Source of the DNA: Dysidea avara
Taxonomy: Eukaryota > Porifera > Demospongiae > Dictyoceratida > Dysideidae
DNA: 64,000 nt
Reading direction: 5' to 3'
Assembly: GCF_963678975.1 (NCBI RefSeq)
Contig: NC_089279.1
Location: 34,043,297-34,107,296, forward strand
Both the position numbers and the translations under genes were made by a program. Shown piece by piece: positions 47,332-59,640 of the stretch. The notes beneath the pieces were generated by a model. That model saw only the letters and a program-made list of their open reading frames with translations. It searched no databases and was not told the DNA's origin. Position 1 is the first letter of the stretch, and every line of letters starts with the position of its first letter.

Positions 47332-47809
47332 GTAGATGTAAAGCAAAAGTCTTCGTCCACCGGTCTATTATAAACGAAACTGCATCTTTGGCACGTCCCA
47401 CAGTCTTATAGTTTTATTCGCACACTTCTTCTCTTCGTCTTTAAGTTCAGGGAAATACGTACTTAGAATACTCGCATGCCGCTGAAGACTACTCCACTAG
47501 AACGAGAACGTCACTTTCTACTCAAAATGGCGTCCACACGCGTATGCGAGTTAATGATACGAAAACGTGATGCTGCCACGCCCCCATGCCTAGTATATTG
47601 AGTAAAAAAAAATGATCACCTTTGGCACTGATAGAGAAGCTGCATTCTTAATGCTGACAGGCAATCGACACTTCTTTTCACATCAAACTTTTCACATCAA
47701 AGAAATCAGTTAGCTACAATGTACTTATTAAACTGACCTGAAAATTCTTGTCCAGCAAAATATGCACATCTGTCTAAATTGTCAGCAGTTTTAAACTCAG
47801 TATAAATAC
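47332..47809. promoter_or_regulatory. CpG-containing putative promoter region
   Basis: 47400-47590 is unusually rich in CG dinucleotides for this window, with a YY1-like caaAATGGCG at about 47525-47534 and aacgtcac near 47500. It would serve the minus-strand membrane/coiled-coil gene. No TATA box. Assignment is inference. Confidence 0.35.
47800..47808 (+). promoter_or_regulatory. TATA box of the ancestral TRIM-NHL promoter
   Basis: gtataaata here aligns with ctataaata upstream of the TRIM pseudogene (about 54886-54894, minus), both followed by cctggaat. In the pseudogene the box is about 100 bp from the ATG; here a 393-bp insertion pushes it to about 490 bp. Confidence 0.6.
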
Positions 47810-47817
47810 CCTGGAAT

Positions 47818-48210
47818 CAGGGGGGGTAGGACATAACGTCACAATAATTGCGTGACGTATGCGTACTGTACATTTTGCCATAGGGTTAAGTTCTAGTAAA
47901 CCGTGAAGATTAGCGTTGTATTTATAGTCAGAAATAGTAATTCAATAGTGAAGAAATCGTTTTATCTACTAAGCCCCAGCGATATTACGGTGAATTTTGT
48001 AATAGAGCGTTATTTAGAATAAATTCTGATCTTAGTTTCAGGTATCTGTGTATATGTTCGCTGTATTCTTAGTTGTTAGTAGTAAATGCAATCGACTTCG
48101 GCGTCTACAATGATGCAACTAGCTGATAGATTAAGTTTTTCATCTCATAATTATCATTGGAATTCAATTAAATTACGCAAAATTGTACGTGTTATGACAT
48201 CATGTCCTAC
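47818..48210. mobile_element. MITE inserted in the TRIM-NHL promoter (393 bp)
   Basis: Inverted ends ggtaggacataacgtca and the near-complement tgacatcatgtcctacc. Flanks cctggaat (47810-47817) and cctgaaat (48211-48218) look like an 8-bp target duplication with one change. The pseudogene at 54.8-54.9 kb has the uninterrupted cctggaatagcagtcac, i.e. the empty site. The ends carry CRE-like acgtcac and gcgtgacg. Probably hAT-type. Confidence 0.8.
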
Positions 48211-48299
48211 CCTGAAATAGCAGTTGTATCACATTTTGAACATTGTTTTGTTGTAAATTATAATCTTAGAAAGAGTGACTAGCTATTGCAATATTGATA

Positions 48300-49847
48300 A
48301 TGGCTGCCAAACAACTAAAGGAAATTGTCAATACTCTCTCCTGCCCAATATGTAGCAAGTTGTTCAAGAAGCCCAAGTATCTACCTTGTCACCATTCCTA
48401 CTGTGAACAATGTCTAGAGCAGTGGAAGAAAGACTCTTGGATCACATGCCCTGAGTGTAGAAAGGAATGGAAAGTTCCTACAGGAGGAGTAAAGGATTTT
48501 GATAATGCTTTTATCATCAATCATATGATGGACCAGTTAGTAGTAAAGTATACTCCTCAAAATGTTAAACCAGAAGTTGAATGCAATGAATGCCTCAGGT
48601 ATAATCCAATAAAAGCATTTTGTCCCAAGTGCAGTTTGTTCCTTTGTAATGGTTGTAGTGACTATCACAAGGGCAGTAGAATACTTCAAGATCATCATTT
48701 AGTAGATTTAATGGAGATCACTGTATCAACTGAAGCACCAGATCCTCAACAGTGTCGAGTTATAGATATTCCCAAGAACACCATTATTGGTCAGAAGGTA
48801 GAGTTCACCATCATCACAAGGGACAGCAATGGTGATCGTTGTTATAGAGAGAGTGAAGATCAAGTGAGTGTTCGGATAAAAGAAATCAATAACACTATAG
48901 TCTCCGAAAATAATGATGGTGTTTATGTGGCTTGTTTTAAATTACACCAAGTTGGAGAAGTGAAGGTGTCAGTATGCGTCAATGAAGAACACATAAAGGG
49001 AAGCCCTTATAGCATTGTGGCTCCCCACGATTACACCTCACTATGCAAGCCCAGTAAAATAGTTAACAATGATGGTAAGATGGGTGGACCTCATGGGATT
49101 AGGTTTAGTAATAATGGCACATGGGCAATAGTTGACTGGTCCAATGACTGTGTATGTCTGTATGACGGTGAAGATAAGTTGATCAAGGAAATTACATGTA
49201 TATCCAGTGATGGTCGGTATTGTTATCCACCTAATAGAGTTGCATTTGATGATGAGGGTCAATTGTATGTTACTACCGAAGCAGGAGTGTGGAAGTTTTC
49301 TAGTGAAGGTAACTACTTGACTCATATCAGCAAATGTGGATCTAAGGATGGTGAAACAAAGTGTCCACATGGTCTCATGGTACACAATAGCAAAGTATAT
49401 GTTGCTGACTTTGGTAACAATCGCATTGCTGTTTTCCTTGTCAGTGGTAAATTTCAAAAAAACATTGGAATAGGACAGTTGGGCAATCCATATGATGTAG
49501 CAGTTACTAGTAATGATGAGTTACTGGTGGCTGATGATAAACACAATTGCATTTACAAGTTTACACTAGATGGCATTTACACTGGCAAGTTTACAACAGA
49601 TGATGATGGACTAAAATTTCCCAGAGGCATCGCGGTTGACCCACATGGATGTGTTTTAGTGACTTATACTTATAACCATCAAGTTGTGATAATTGACCAA
49701 CAGGGAAAGCTTATACACAAGTTTGGATCTTGTGGATCTGGTGATGGTGAATTTTCATGTCCTGATGGGATAGCTGTTAATAAGAATGGTGACATCTATG
49801 TTGCTGATAGTGACAACAACAGAATTCAAATTTTCTCCAATTATTAA
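48300..49847 (+). CDS. TRIM-NHL protein (RING, B-box-like, filamin, NHL repeats), single exon
   Basis: 515 residues from the ATG at 48300; the upstream TTG codon in frame is not used because the paralogous pseudogene also starts MAAK. A C3HC4 RING at C15, C18, C30, H32, C35, C38, C50 and C53 predicts E3 ubiquitin ligase activity. A B-box-like zinc region with CNEC, CPKC, CNGC and DYH spans about 95-135. A filamin/ABP280 immunoglobulin-like repeat (DIPKNTIIGQ to GSPYSIV) covers about 150-243. NHL repeats (GGPHGIRFS, PHGLMVHN, GNPYDVAVT, KFPRGIAVD, CPDGIAVNKNGDIYVADSDN) fill 250-515 as a beta-propeller for RNA or protein binding. No long coiled coil is seen between B-box and filamin. Likely cytoplasmic, in the TRIM2/3/71 class; no orthology is claimed. 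Confidence 0.95.
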   Translation: MAAKQLKEIVNTLSCPICSKLFKKPKYLPCHHSYCEQCLEQWKKDSWITCPECRKEWKVPTGGVKDFDNAFIINHMMDQLVVKYTPQNVKPEVECNECLRYNPIKAFCPKCSLFLCNGCSDYHKGSRILQDHHLVDLMEITVSTEAPDPQQCRVIDIPKNTIIGQKVEFTIITRDSNGDRCYRESEDQVSVRIKEINNTIVSENNDGVYVACFKLHQVGEVKVSVCVNEEHIKGSPYSIVAPHDYTSLCKPSKIVNNDGKMGGPHGIRFSNNGTWAIVDWSNDCVCLYDGEDKLIKEITCISSDGRYCYPPNRVAFDDEGQLYVTTEAGVWKFSSEGNYLTHISKCGSKDGETKCPHGLMVHNSKVYVADFGNNRIAVFLVSGKFQKNIGIGQLGNPYDVAVTSNDELLVADDKHNCIYKFTLDGIYTGKFTTDDDGLKFPRGIAVDPHGCVLVTYTYNHQVVIIDQQGKLIHKFGSCGSGDGEFSCPDGIAVNKNGDIYVADSDNNRIQIFSNY

Positions 49848-51150
49848 CAATATCTGATTTGTAAGAGTTTTCTGGATTGTAGAATTTAAAATGTACAACA
49901 GCTCATAATTAATTTCTTAGTGAAGTACATATTGTGTACAGCAAGTTTCTATTTTAGTATAAAGAATATATTATTTGTAAGGATTGTTGTTAACTTTGTG
50001 ATCATATGACATCAATTCTTGAAAGGCTATTGAATAGAATAGGTGTAGCTATAAACTTGATACTTGGGTTGAAATACTTCCTTAAACAGTAATTCTATAG
50101 TGAAAGTTAAGCATTTGTAAAGTTAACAGAGCTACAGTGTCTGGGGTAATTGATGATGCAAGCTTCATGTTATCCTATTCTAAGTTTCTTTAGAACAAGC
50201 AAATTACGTTATCTCTATATTTTGCATTTGAAAATGAGAAGAAGCTGTGTAATATAGGGTTGTAGTTTCATCTTTTAGTGTTACTATATCTTACAGCTTC
50301 TGGAGGTTGCACTGCTAGACTCCTTGAAATCAACTTTGAGCTCTTAATAATACTGCAGCATTTTTTATAATGTGCCCTTTTATGACAGCTATACCACCGC
50401 CAGCTAAAAAATATTGATAAAGTCACTTAGCGGCTTACATTAATGCTTACGCTTGTTCAATCAAGTTTAGTCAAAATTATTGTTAAATTAAATCTCAGCT
50501 GGCTGGTCTATAGGCAAAATTTGCAAACATTTTCTGCTCTCTGCATGCATGCTGTGTTCACACACTGTATGGATACTATAGTAGTTGCCACTTTACTTAG
50601 CCCCATGCACCATATAGATTCTCCTAGCTATAGCTTAGCGCACACACCCCCCTTAGGTAATGTCACCCCTGCTGATGGCGCTACAATATGTTTGGTAATT
50701 TAATGCCATTCACTCTACTAATGTATGGATCAAGCAATTCAAAGCAAATATTTTACCAAGTTTGGTGCTTTATCATTTTTTGTTTAATCTCTACTATTTG
50801 TAACACATCTATCTATATAAAGCTGTCCGTAAACTTTGCAAAGAAACTGGCAACTCAGTTTGTTGTTGTAGCTCACTACACATGACACTTTTCAATCATT
50901 ATTCTCTATACAGCACAAGGGGTGTTGTGCCAAAGCTTGTTTAATTAAGGTTGCAAGTAAACACCTATATATGCCATTCAGTTTACATACCCATTCCTTT
51001 ATAGCAACTTTTTCCAATGTAGACCTTGAATATTTATCAAATAGCTGATCTAAAACATGTTCCAAACTAAATAAAGAGCCAAAACTAAGTTTTTCTCAAA
51101 ACACAGTAAATTAATTTTCTGTGATATGCCAAATTTACCCTTATGTGATG
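49848..51150. other. No gene recognised
   Basis: 3' flank of the TRIM gene and AT-rich spacer; no clear AATAAA near the stop. Confidence 0.5.
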
Positions 51151-51152
51151 TG

Positions 51153-51333
51153 CCACACTGTTGAATTTTGTAAGAAAGATTCCTACACATGACATAATGT
51201 GTAGGAATATAGAATAATTCCCACACTTGAAGGAATGATTATTCCTACACTTGTAGGAATTATTCCTATACCAGCTGCAAGAAGATGATTGTGCCATGTG
51301 TAGGAATCTTTCTCACAAAATTTAACAGTGTGG
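51153..51333. mobile_element. Inverted-repeat MITE (about 180 bp)
   Basis: cacactgttgaattttgtaa...agattcctacacatg pairs with catgtgtaggaatcttt...aaatttaacagtgtg. Several ttcctacacttg words inside and just downstream (to 51400). Confidence 0.75.
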
Positions 51334-52042
51334 CAAAATTCCACAAAAATTCTCAATAGAGCTCTATACACATGTAGGAACCATGCTTCCTACACAAGTG
51401 TAAAATTCCTTCCAGGATTTTACCCCAAGATTATATGATTTGTTATTTAATCTGGAACATGTTCTAACAAGAATATGCATGTTTTGGGTGCTCTTCAGCA
51501 TTCCTTACCATTGATATAGTTTCACTTGTACTAGTAATCTAGTTCAGCTATAATTGCCTGGTATACCTATATTACTGTTTTGGAAACTGCACAACAAGCT
51601 GATAAAAAAGTAAAGATGCACATATAGCTTAACTACATTCTATATAGGTGCATCATAAACTTTGTGAAATATTCACTTACGGTTATGATTTTGCTCAGTA
51701 AAGTCTCGCAGCTCTAGTTATACTCATCTTTCCTTAGACTATTATTTGCACAATGTCAATAGCCATGCAAGTCAGCTGTTCTTATAGTATTACAGTAGAT
51801 GCATACAGTGTGTATTATAAAGAAGTTGTCACTTACCACCAAAGGGACATGGTTATAAGGCTTCTCAATTTAGGCAAACAAAAGATTGAAATTTTCCAAT
51901 AAAGCAGTCAGCTGCAGATTGTAATAGATAAGTCAAACTATCCTATAAAAGGGCTACCATTCTTTCTGACTATATGACACTCTTTTCAGAGGATGCATGG
52001 CTTCCACAGACTCCCCGATCTACCTTTGTAACCCGTGGATCT
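51334..52042. other. No gene recognised
   Basis: AT-rich spacer. Confidence 0.5.
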
Positions 52043-52130
52043 GTCATGGGTGTTCATGTGTCTTGTTTTGTAGCACACAAAGTTGGTGAAGATGTCGGTG
52101 TGTGTCAATGGAGATCACATTCAAGGTATA
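52043..52130 (+). pseudogene. Filamin-domain remnant of a TRIM-NHL gene
   Basis: gtcatgggtgttcatgtgtc followed by ttgttttgtagcacac and gtgtgtgtcaatggagatca aligns with the GVYVACFKLHQVGEVKVSVCVNEEHIKG region of the intact gene, with a frameshift at GEDVGVCQWRSH. Nothing of the RING or NHL parts is recognisable next to it. Confidence 0.7.
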
Positions 52131-54017
52131 TAGCTCACATAGCATTTGCACGATCATGTGCATGGATCAGAAGTCATGCAGTTATTGCTCATAGATGTAC
52201 ACCACTTGACCAGCCATGAAGTAAAGTGACAGAAGTAAATTAATTAGTCATATAATGTGATCATCATAATGTAAGTGCATGAGCTATTACTCAAAGGTAT
52301 AAAAAATCATGTGCCACTGGACCAAGCCATACACATATGGTGTGTATGATGTGGTTTGTAACATGTTTGTTCTCCTATTACATTTACATCAGCTATTAAA
52401 TACATTATATACAAGTTCATTAAGTTTCTTTGTATCACTAATACAATCAATATTAATGCTTAAAATCTGTCAGCATCTGGGCCTCTGGATGCATCCATTC
52501 ACTGGACTGGACTACTCAACTCACATAAATTTACCACTAACTCAACACATGTAAATGCACAACCAGTTAACTGGGTTTGCAAAATGGTATGTATACCTTT
52601 TCTACACATTACATGCCAGCAACCAGAATGTTAACCCCTTGTACTGATAATAATGTCTGTAGCTTCACCCATGTAAAATTTCAGAAATTAAATGCAATAA
52701 TAAAAAAGTAATGAAGTTTCAAAAGTTCTCAAAGTTATTGTGTGATCTGAATAAGTACCTTTTTGCAAACCTGGCCACATGCCACATATGTAAGCTGCTA
52801 CAGTGTGTTAGTATATTTTGTGTAGCTACTGGCTTCAATGCACTAACACATTATATTACCACATAGGGCGGTTGAAGGGGGGGCTAAACTGGACAGGGAC
52901 ATAGGTAATCAGCCAGACAGATACAAAGCCTTCTCACAAGCCCTTAGTGGTAAGATTCATGTAGTATCCATAGTTAAATTAGTTATTTGACTATATTAGT
53001 GTGCAAAGCACACTATCATGCAAAGCACACTATCATGCAAAGCATGCCAATGTAGGGAATCTGGGGGTATGCCCCCAGGACATTTTTGAAAATTAGGCCC
53101 TCTAAACATAGGTGGCTCCAGGATTTTTGGTGACTGAACAAGATCATAGCTAGATTTTTGGGTGAAGACCAAAAAAAAAGGTAATCACCTGTTGAGAATA
53201 ATTTGCCTTCACTAACTATATAAAATATCACTGATAAAGTATAAAGCTTGCTAAACTGCTGCTCTGAATACTGTCACTGCTTTATTAGAGTGATTGACTG
53301 CTCAATTAGAGTATCTCGATCTGAACTTGACTGATTTCTGGAAACCTCAGAAACCCCCCTTGAAACGCCCCTGCTAAAGGTGAATCTGAGTGTTTTTTAG
53401 CAGTTTTTCAGTGGAAAATAATCAATTTTCATTTTATATTATTATTTTTTCCATTAAATCAAGACAATTGCAATATGCATTGAGTAGCTATCATGCATGC
53501 ATGATAATTTTTTCATTTGTAGCTACCAAGCATTTAGATATATAGCTAGTTATCTCCTCTTAGCCATGCTCTAATCAGCTGAATCTGTGAGACAGAAACA
53601 TATATAGCTAAGTTGTAGTAGTGTTGAACGTAAATGAGTTCACAATCATTAGTATGCTTGCTCCTTAGCCTAGTGACACTTTGTCAGCCTTAACACCAAA
53701 ATTAATAATAATAAAGCGTAGCTACTGAAAAGCAGAAGAATGCAGTGAAGGGTACTTAGAAAGGAAAGGCTACAGTCCCCTTAGTCCCTCCCTCCTCCCA
53801 TCCTAAATCCACCCCTGCCTTTTGCATGTTATACAAATAAGTTGCACTACTCATGCTTTATTAGCAATGCTTTAATCCATCATTACTATACTGGACCATC
53901 ACATATATGCATTGTGTTAAGTGTAACTATACAAATAGTAACTCATTATAACAGTGCAAGTAACTATACTTGACAATAAGAAATCAATTACCATGCAGCT
54001 ATAATTGTACACTTTTA
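52131..54017. other. No gene recognised; repeats
   Basis: Contains an imperfect repeat gcaaagcacactatcat (53003-53045), a CG-poor 'gggggtatgccccca' block (53063-53077) and a motif-bearing module 53283-53375 shared with 40143-40245. Confidence 0.5.
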
Positions 54018-54787
54018 TGTTACAATCAAGCTAGAGGACTACCAAAATCACTACTAGTCACAACACTGTAAGGGCTTCCCTTGATGTGTTCTCCATTGAC
54101 ACACACTGACACCTTCACCTCTCCAACTTGTTGTGATTCAAAACAAGTCATATAAACACCATCATTATTATCAGAGACTAGTATTGTGTTATTGACTCCT
54201 CCTAACTGGACACTCACTTGATCTGCACCTTCTCTGAAACAACAATCACCATTGTTGTCCCTTGTGATGATGGGAACTCCACCTTCTTACCAATAATGGC
54301 ACTCTTGGGAACATCTATAATTTGACACTGTTGAGGATCTGGTACATGGTGCTTCAGTTGATACTGTGATCTCCATTAAATCTACTAAACGATGACCTCG
54401 AAGTATTCTACTGTACTTGTGATAGTCACTACAACCATTACAAAGGAACAAACTGCACTTGGGACAGAAAACCTTTATTGGATTATACCTGAGGCATTCA
54501 TTACATTCAACTTCAGCTACATTTTGAGCATGCTTTAGCACTAACTGATCCACCAAATGATTGATGATAAAGGCATCGTCAAACTCCTTCACTCCTCCTC
54601 CAGGAAGTATCACTTTCTGTCTACATTGGGGACATGTGATGTGATCATAAGAGTTTTTCTTTAACTCCTCCAGACACTATTCACAGTAGGAATGGTGACA
54701 AGGTAGATACTTGGGCTTCTTGAATAACTTGTGACATATTGAACAGCTAAGAGTATTGACAATCTTCTTTAGGTGTTTGGCAGCCAT
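54018..54787 (-). pseudogene. TRIM-NHL pseudogene lacking the NHL propeller
   Basis: Starts ATGGCTGCC (54787-54779) and follows the intact gene closely through RING, B-box region and most of the filamin repeat. Three lesions are visible: a TAG replacing the Gln after YCE in the RING, a 7-nt insertion (near 54340) after STEAP, and a 1-nt deletion in the filamin repeat near VEF (about 54273). Homology stops after GSPYSVV and the NHL repeats are absent. About 100 bp of promoter, including the TATA box, is conserved upstream to about 54930. Confidence 0.92.
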
Positions 54788-54930
54788 CATCAATATTGCA
54801 GTAGTCACTCCACTCAACAATAGTTCACAACAATTCTAATGATCACAATGTTCAAAAGTTATGTGACTGCTATTCCAGGATATTTATAGCTTTAAAGTGC
54901 TGACAATTCAGATAGGCCTGTGTATTTTAT

Positions 54931-56875
54931 CAGACAAGACTTTTCAGGCCTGTAAGTGTTTATTGCAGCACAGTAACTGATTTGTGTGAAGGTGAAGATG
55001 TGTTGATTATTGCCTGTCAGAAAAGGTAAACATATAATTTTTTTTCAAAACACATTCTGAGTCAACTGAGGTAATGTATTAACTTCATTCATAAAAATGG
55101 CTTTACTTTATCATCATCAACCAACTTTTACCAGTTCAAATATGCCTTCTGGGTGCTGAAGAACCCCCTCAATATTCTCATTGTGTGACAGCCAGGAGGG
55201 AAGCGATATAGTAGATGCAATTACATATTAAGAGTATAATGGGAAAAATGGAAAGAGCAACGTATGGGTGTAGTGTTAATTTCTTCTAAGCATCACTGTT
55301 AGTGTAAAGGTAGTCAAAATATATTTTGTAACTGTTAAACGAACAAAATACTCTATAATATTCCAAAAATTATTTTGAAAACCATGCATAGGCAGAGCAA
55401 CAAGGGGCTACGGGGACTAGAGCCCCTCCACTTGAGATACTCTAGTAGAGCAGTTTCAGCTTTAATTATGATTGTAGAAGGACACACAACAAAACACACC
55501 ATGAAAAATAACTAAGAGTTCAACATGATCTCAGGCCGGGTTTATACAGCCCCTAGGCATCCCTCCTCCAGTACTAAGTCGACTGAAGCTGGAACATGAC
55601 CCTTACAGGATTGACCAGAGGAGGAATGAAAATCCCTTATGCACATGATGGCAGAATTAATGCAGTAAGGAGAAGCTGAGACAACAGCGGAACCAACTCA
55701 TTACTTTGCAATAAGGTGTCTTCCACTTGCAAGACAAGAGGAATGCCAAGCATTTATAAGCAACAGTAGTTGAGGCGGAAGTGGAGAAGACAAGTGGGCT
55801 GAAGTTACCATGCATATGCTCAATCTCATGAACCCTCTCCTCATATTGATGGCACTTTGCAAACTCATGCTGGTGGTAGGCATTGGATTGTGTAGAAGGG
55901 GCAAAAGGATTATATAAAAATTCTGACATCAAAAAATGGATTGAAACCTACAGCCCCAAAAACCAGAAGCCTTAATGTCCAAACACCAACATCTCAATCA
56001 GTTACTCTAATAGAGCAGTCAGTTACTCAAGTAGAGCAGTCAGTTACTCTTATAGAGCAGTTGTGTACTCAAATAGAATATTCAGAAGCATAGAATTAAG
56101 TCAACAAATTCAATTTCAGAAAAATAACCACTTTTCAAAGATTTCCTAGACCTGTGGCCAGACACCCCAAATACAGCTCACTGAGTGCATGTACTTTTGA
56201 CACTGTGTAAATTCTAAATTCTATCAATCAGCCACCCTTTTTAGCCCCCTCACTTAAAATTTTGCTGCTACGCCCAAAACTGTAGCTAACACTAATGAAA
56301 AATGACTAGTGGCCATGTGGATTCCTCTTGACCCATGTATCATTGTGTTAAACATCTCAGCCTGCCAAAGTATACATACCTCATAAACATGCACTGAATC
56401 ATAAAATCAATCATGCTTTTTAAAGACTACTTTCTTTGTGACTAAATAAAAGTGGGCATATTTTCAGCTATAAAGTACATAAAGTACAAAAACTTGATGC
56501 TTAAATTGAAATACATAGCAGTTTATATTATAGTAAAAGTTTTAAGCACCTTTTAAAGTTACCATTGATACTTTAGGCCCAAACCTTACTGCTACCAGAG
56601 ATTCTATACTTGATAATATATATTATATCTAAATTTTTGTTTTAAACTAAGTAAACTAACACAATGTGATCATGACAATGTAGGTTTACATCAAGTTTCA
56701 TGTCAAACATAGAATTAATCTAATTATAAATTACACCATCTCTTTACTCCCAACTTTCAAAGAAAGTTGCTTTTGATTGAGTCAAAAAATCAAAAAAGAA
56801 TTCCTACCTTAAGTGATATATTGTACTGGCCCTGGTGAAAATTCTTCTAGCTATGAACAGTACAACTGCTTTGTT
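54931..56875. other. No gene recognised
   Basis: AT-rich spacer; a cluster of four motif copies at 56003-56095 (ctctaatagagcagtcagtt-like) and one at 55437. Confidence 0.5.
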
Positions 56876-57150
56876 GTTGAGGTAACAGTAATGATGAGTT
56901 ACTTGTTGTTGACAGCAGTTACAAAAGTATAATACAGGTTTACAATGGATGGTAATGATATTGAAAAGTTTGCAAAAAAGTTGATGAATTATTATAAAAA
57001 TTACCAACCAACATCACTGCTGACTCACATGGCTTTATTTTATAGTGATGGATACTCACAATCACCAGGTTATAGTTATTTTCAGGGTGACCACATTGAG
57101 ATCTTGTACAAATCTTGACATTTGTAGCTGATAGTGACAACAACAGGTAT
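56876..57150 (+). pseudogene. NHL-repeat remnant of a TRIM-NHL gene
   Basis: agtaatgatgagttacttgt and gctgatagtgacaacaacag match the SNDELLVAD and ADSDNNR segments of the intact TRIM-NHL gene; the intervening acaggtttacaatggatgg matches YKFTLDG. Frame is not maintained. This could be the missing NHL half of the truncated pseudogene or another copy. Confidence 0.7.
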
Positions 57151-58234
57151 TATGTAAATCTTTATGTCTGTAGTCTTGAAGCTTAGCATGTAGCTATTAG
57201 AGGTGATTCAGGCATATTAGCATAACTAACACATCACCTACAAAATTTAATATTAATGCATATGTATATACATGATCAGTAGTAAAAGAAATTAGAAATC
57301 ATAATATAGAAATAAAAAGCAATGAAATAAAGGGAGGTCATGATCGACTACACCTGCAGCTATACTAGTTCCTACTTTGGTCACATACGTACATCCAGCA
57401 TGTCAATAATGTTATAGCAATCACTGAGGTAGAGATTGAATATCGACTGGTGTGACATGACCTTTTATGCTATGATCCCTCAAATGTAAAATTTCTAATA
57501 TCCATCTACTTGCTTGTTTACTTTTTGTAATACCATAATTCATTACTGATGAACCATCACATACTGCATCCTAGGAAAGAATGGTGCCAGACACATTATA
57601 AAGATTAGTTGCATGTATGAAATCCCCTCCCCCTCAACAATTACTGGTGTATGAAAATGGCCATTTACCTTCTTTTTCAGCTATGTTTCACTTATTATAC
57701 AGCATTACAAATAAAGAGTAGTAAAACGAAATGCCTCTGCAATCAACCTAGTAACTACAGCAATTATGACTGCATGAACACACACCCCATTGCCAACTAT
57801 CGATTACTGAATTGTGAAGTGGCCATTTTACTTCAGATTCACCTATACCATTACAAAACAAAGAACTGTATGAGAAACATCTCTGTAATGGGCACACTGG
57901 GGAAAATAAAATACTGAAGCCACGTTGTGCTTTACCACAAATTATATGTACACAAAGGTATACAGGTCCTTGATGCATGCACATTGTGGTTGCTGTGCTG
58001 GTTGGCAAAAAGGCATGTCTCGGGCCAAATTAAAGCAATGTTGAACAGTGACTAAATAAAGCTCATAGCCTTAACCATAGTGATTGGCTGAAGTTAGTTA
58101 GTAGAAAACAAAAAAATTTAAACTTCATAGAAACTTGTAGAAAGGGTTTGGAGTTACACTGAAGGCATTGTGGGCTTGATTATGTCTAACTAATCCTTCC
58201 AAGCTAACTACATAACTTGTGTTGTATATGATAG
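57151..58234. repeat. Unassigned DNA with an inverted partial copy of the 0.8-kb repeat
   Basis: gggaggtcatgatcgactac (57332), atgatccct (57472), actttttgtaata (57518) and gaagtggccattttacttc (57816) correspond, in reverse order and strand, to parts of the repeat at 36170-36950. Boundaries are uncertain. Confidence 0.4.
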
Positions 58235-58655
58235 GGTTGTCATTGGGTACTGTGGTCTTGAAAGTCTGAGGTTCAATTCTCCTAGTATTCGATGGAACAG
58301 GTGTTTTTTCTCTTTTATTTGTTTTGTCCATAGTGTTTTATTTGTAATTTCAAACAACAATTAGACATACTCTTTATTTTTGCAATAAATTAATTGATCA
58401 TTCGCTTATGACTATATAATCTTTCATGCTTGCAATATACAATTGCAGTGCCAGCTTGTAAGAACAGTCACAAGAACCGTCACTTGTTTGAATTAGTCAT
58501 GATCAAGGTATAAGTAACAAAATTCTAAAGCCAGTACTAGTAGATTAAAACTGAGAATTGATTACCACATCACCATAGCATGTCGACATTGCTTCGATGT
58601 AACATGCAATGTGTCTTCCAACATTGCTATTGCAATAATATGTAATACATTAACA
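58235..58655 (+). repeat. tRNA-like repeat family, copy 1
   Basis: Has a B-box-like gaggttcaattctcct (58268-58283), then catagtgttttattt, cagtgccagcttgtaagaa and agcatgtcgacattgcttc. Parallels 60020-60445 along its length. Confidence 0.65.
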
Positions 58656-59272
58656 TGTTATAGTGTAAATAATTATTTGTTTAAACTTTAAAGGATTTGT
58701 GCATATTAACTTCAAAGTTATTGGTTTATCTTTAGCCAACTCTTATTTTATTACAATTTCTGTACAACTATGATAATAAATCATTTAACATGAAAGTAGT
58801 ATCATAATCCTACCACTTAAAAAACAGTATCCAATGATTTTAGCGTCCTTGTGTCCTATATACCTACTAGTAGGCGCTACCAGTACACTTCTTGGTCCAA
58901 AGATCTATCTCAGTTTTCATCAGGCAGTTTCGATTTCCTCATTGTTTATATCATGTATGTAACTATGTACTTCAAAGTCAAGCTTTTAGATAGTCAGAGT
59001 TCTGTAACAAATACAACAAAGCATATTCTCAGTACCAGTACCATAACTAATACTTATAGCAATACTAACTTTTAAACAATGAATAATAACATTATTACTG
59101 GCAATTCAACTAGATGTCTGCACTAGAAAAACACTATGAAAGTCTGATTCATGTTTAAATTATAGGATATTGGTAATCTATATGTAATAGTTATACCATG
59201 GGCAAAGCACGAGTGCCCATGGTATAAGTAATATGTTCTACTTTAGCATGTAGACTCACCTAATTGGAAAAT
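58656..59272. other. No gene recognised
   Basis: AT-rich; a short palindromic ataccatgggca...tgcccatggtat at about 59195-59225. Confidence 0.5.
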
Positions 59273-59571
59273 CTTACCCTTCTCTTATATAGGGAACCAA
59301 GTAAGCTGTGATTGTGGGATTGAATTTTGCCAAATTGTGATTGTGGGATTCAATTTTAATACATCAAACAGTAGTTTGATTTTATTATTGCTAATATAGC
59401 AATTTTAAGAGACTAGTGTTAATTATGGTACTTTAATTGCTACATTTACAAAAGTAAACAACAAACTACCGTTAATGTATTAAAATTGAATCCCACAATC
59501 ACAGGTTGTTTGGCAGAATTCAATCCCACAATCACAGCTTGCTTGATTCACTATATAAGAGAAGAGGATAA
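59273..59571. mobile_element. MITE with about 85-bp inverted repeats (about 290 bp)
   Basis: cttctcttatatag (59279-59292) and its perfect complement (59551-59564) begin long arms. Each arm holds two copies of tgattgtgggattsaatttt or its complement. Confidence 0.85.
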
Positions 59572-59640
59572 CAGTATAACATCAAAGAAATCTGATGATT
59601 TCTGGATATAATGTGCGCACACCTATTAGGTATGCAGTGT

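Noticed and set aside
57651-58008. Open frames on both strands in this stretch
   Set aside because: They overlap an inverted partial copy of the dispersed 0.8-kb repeat and show no domain.
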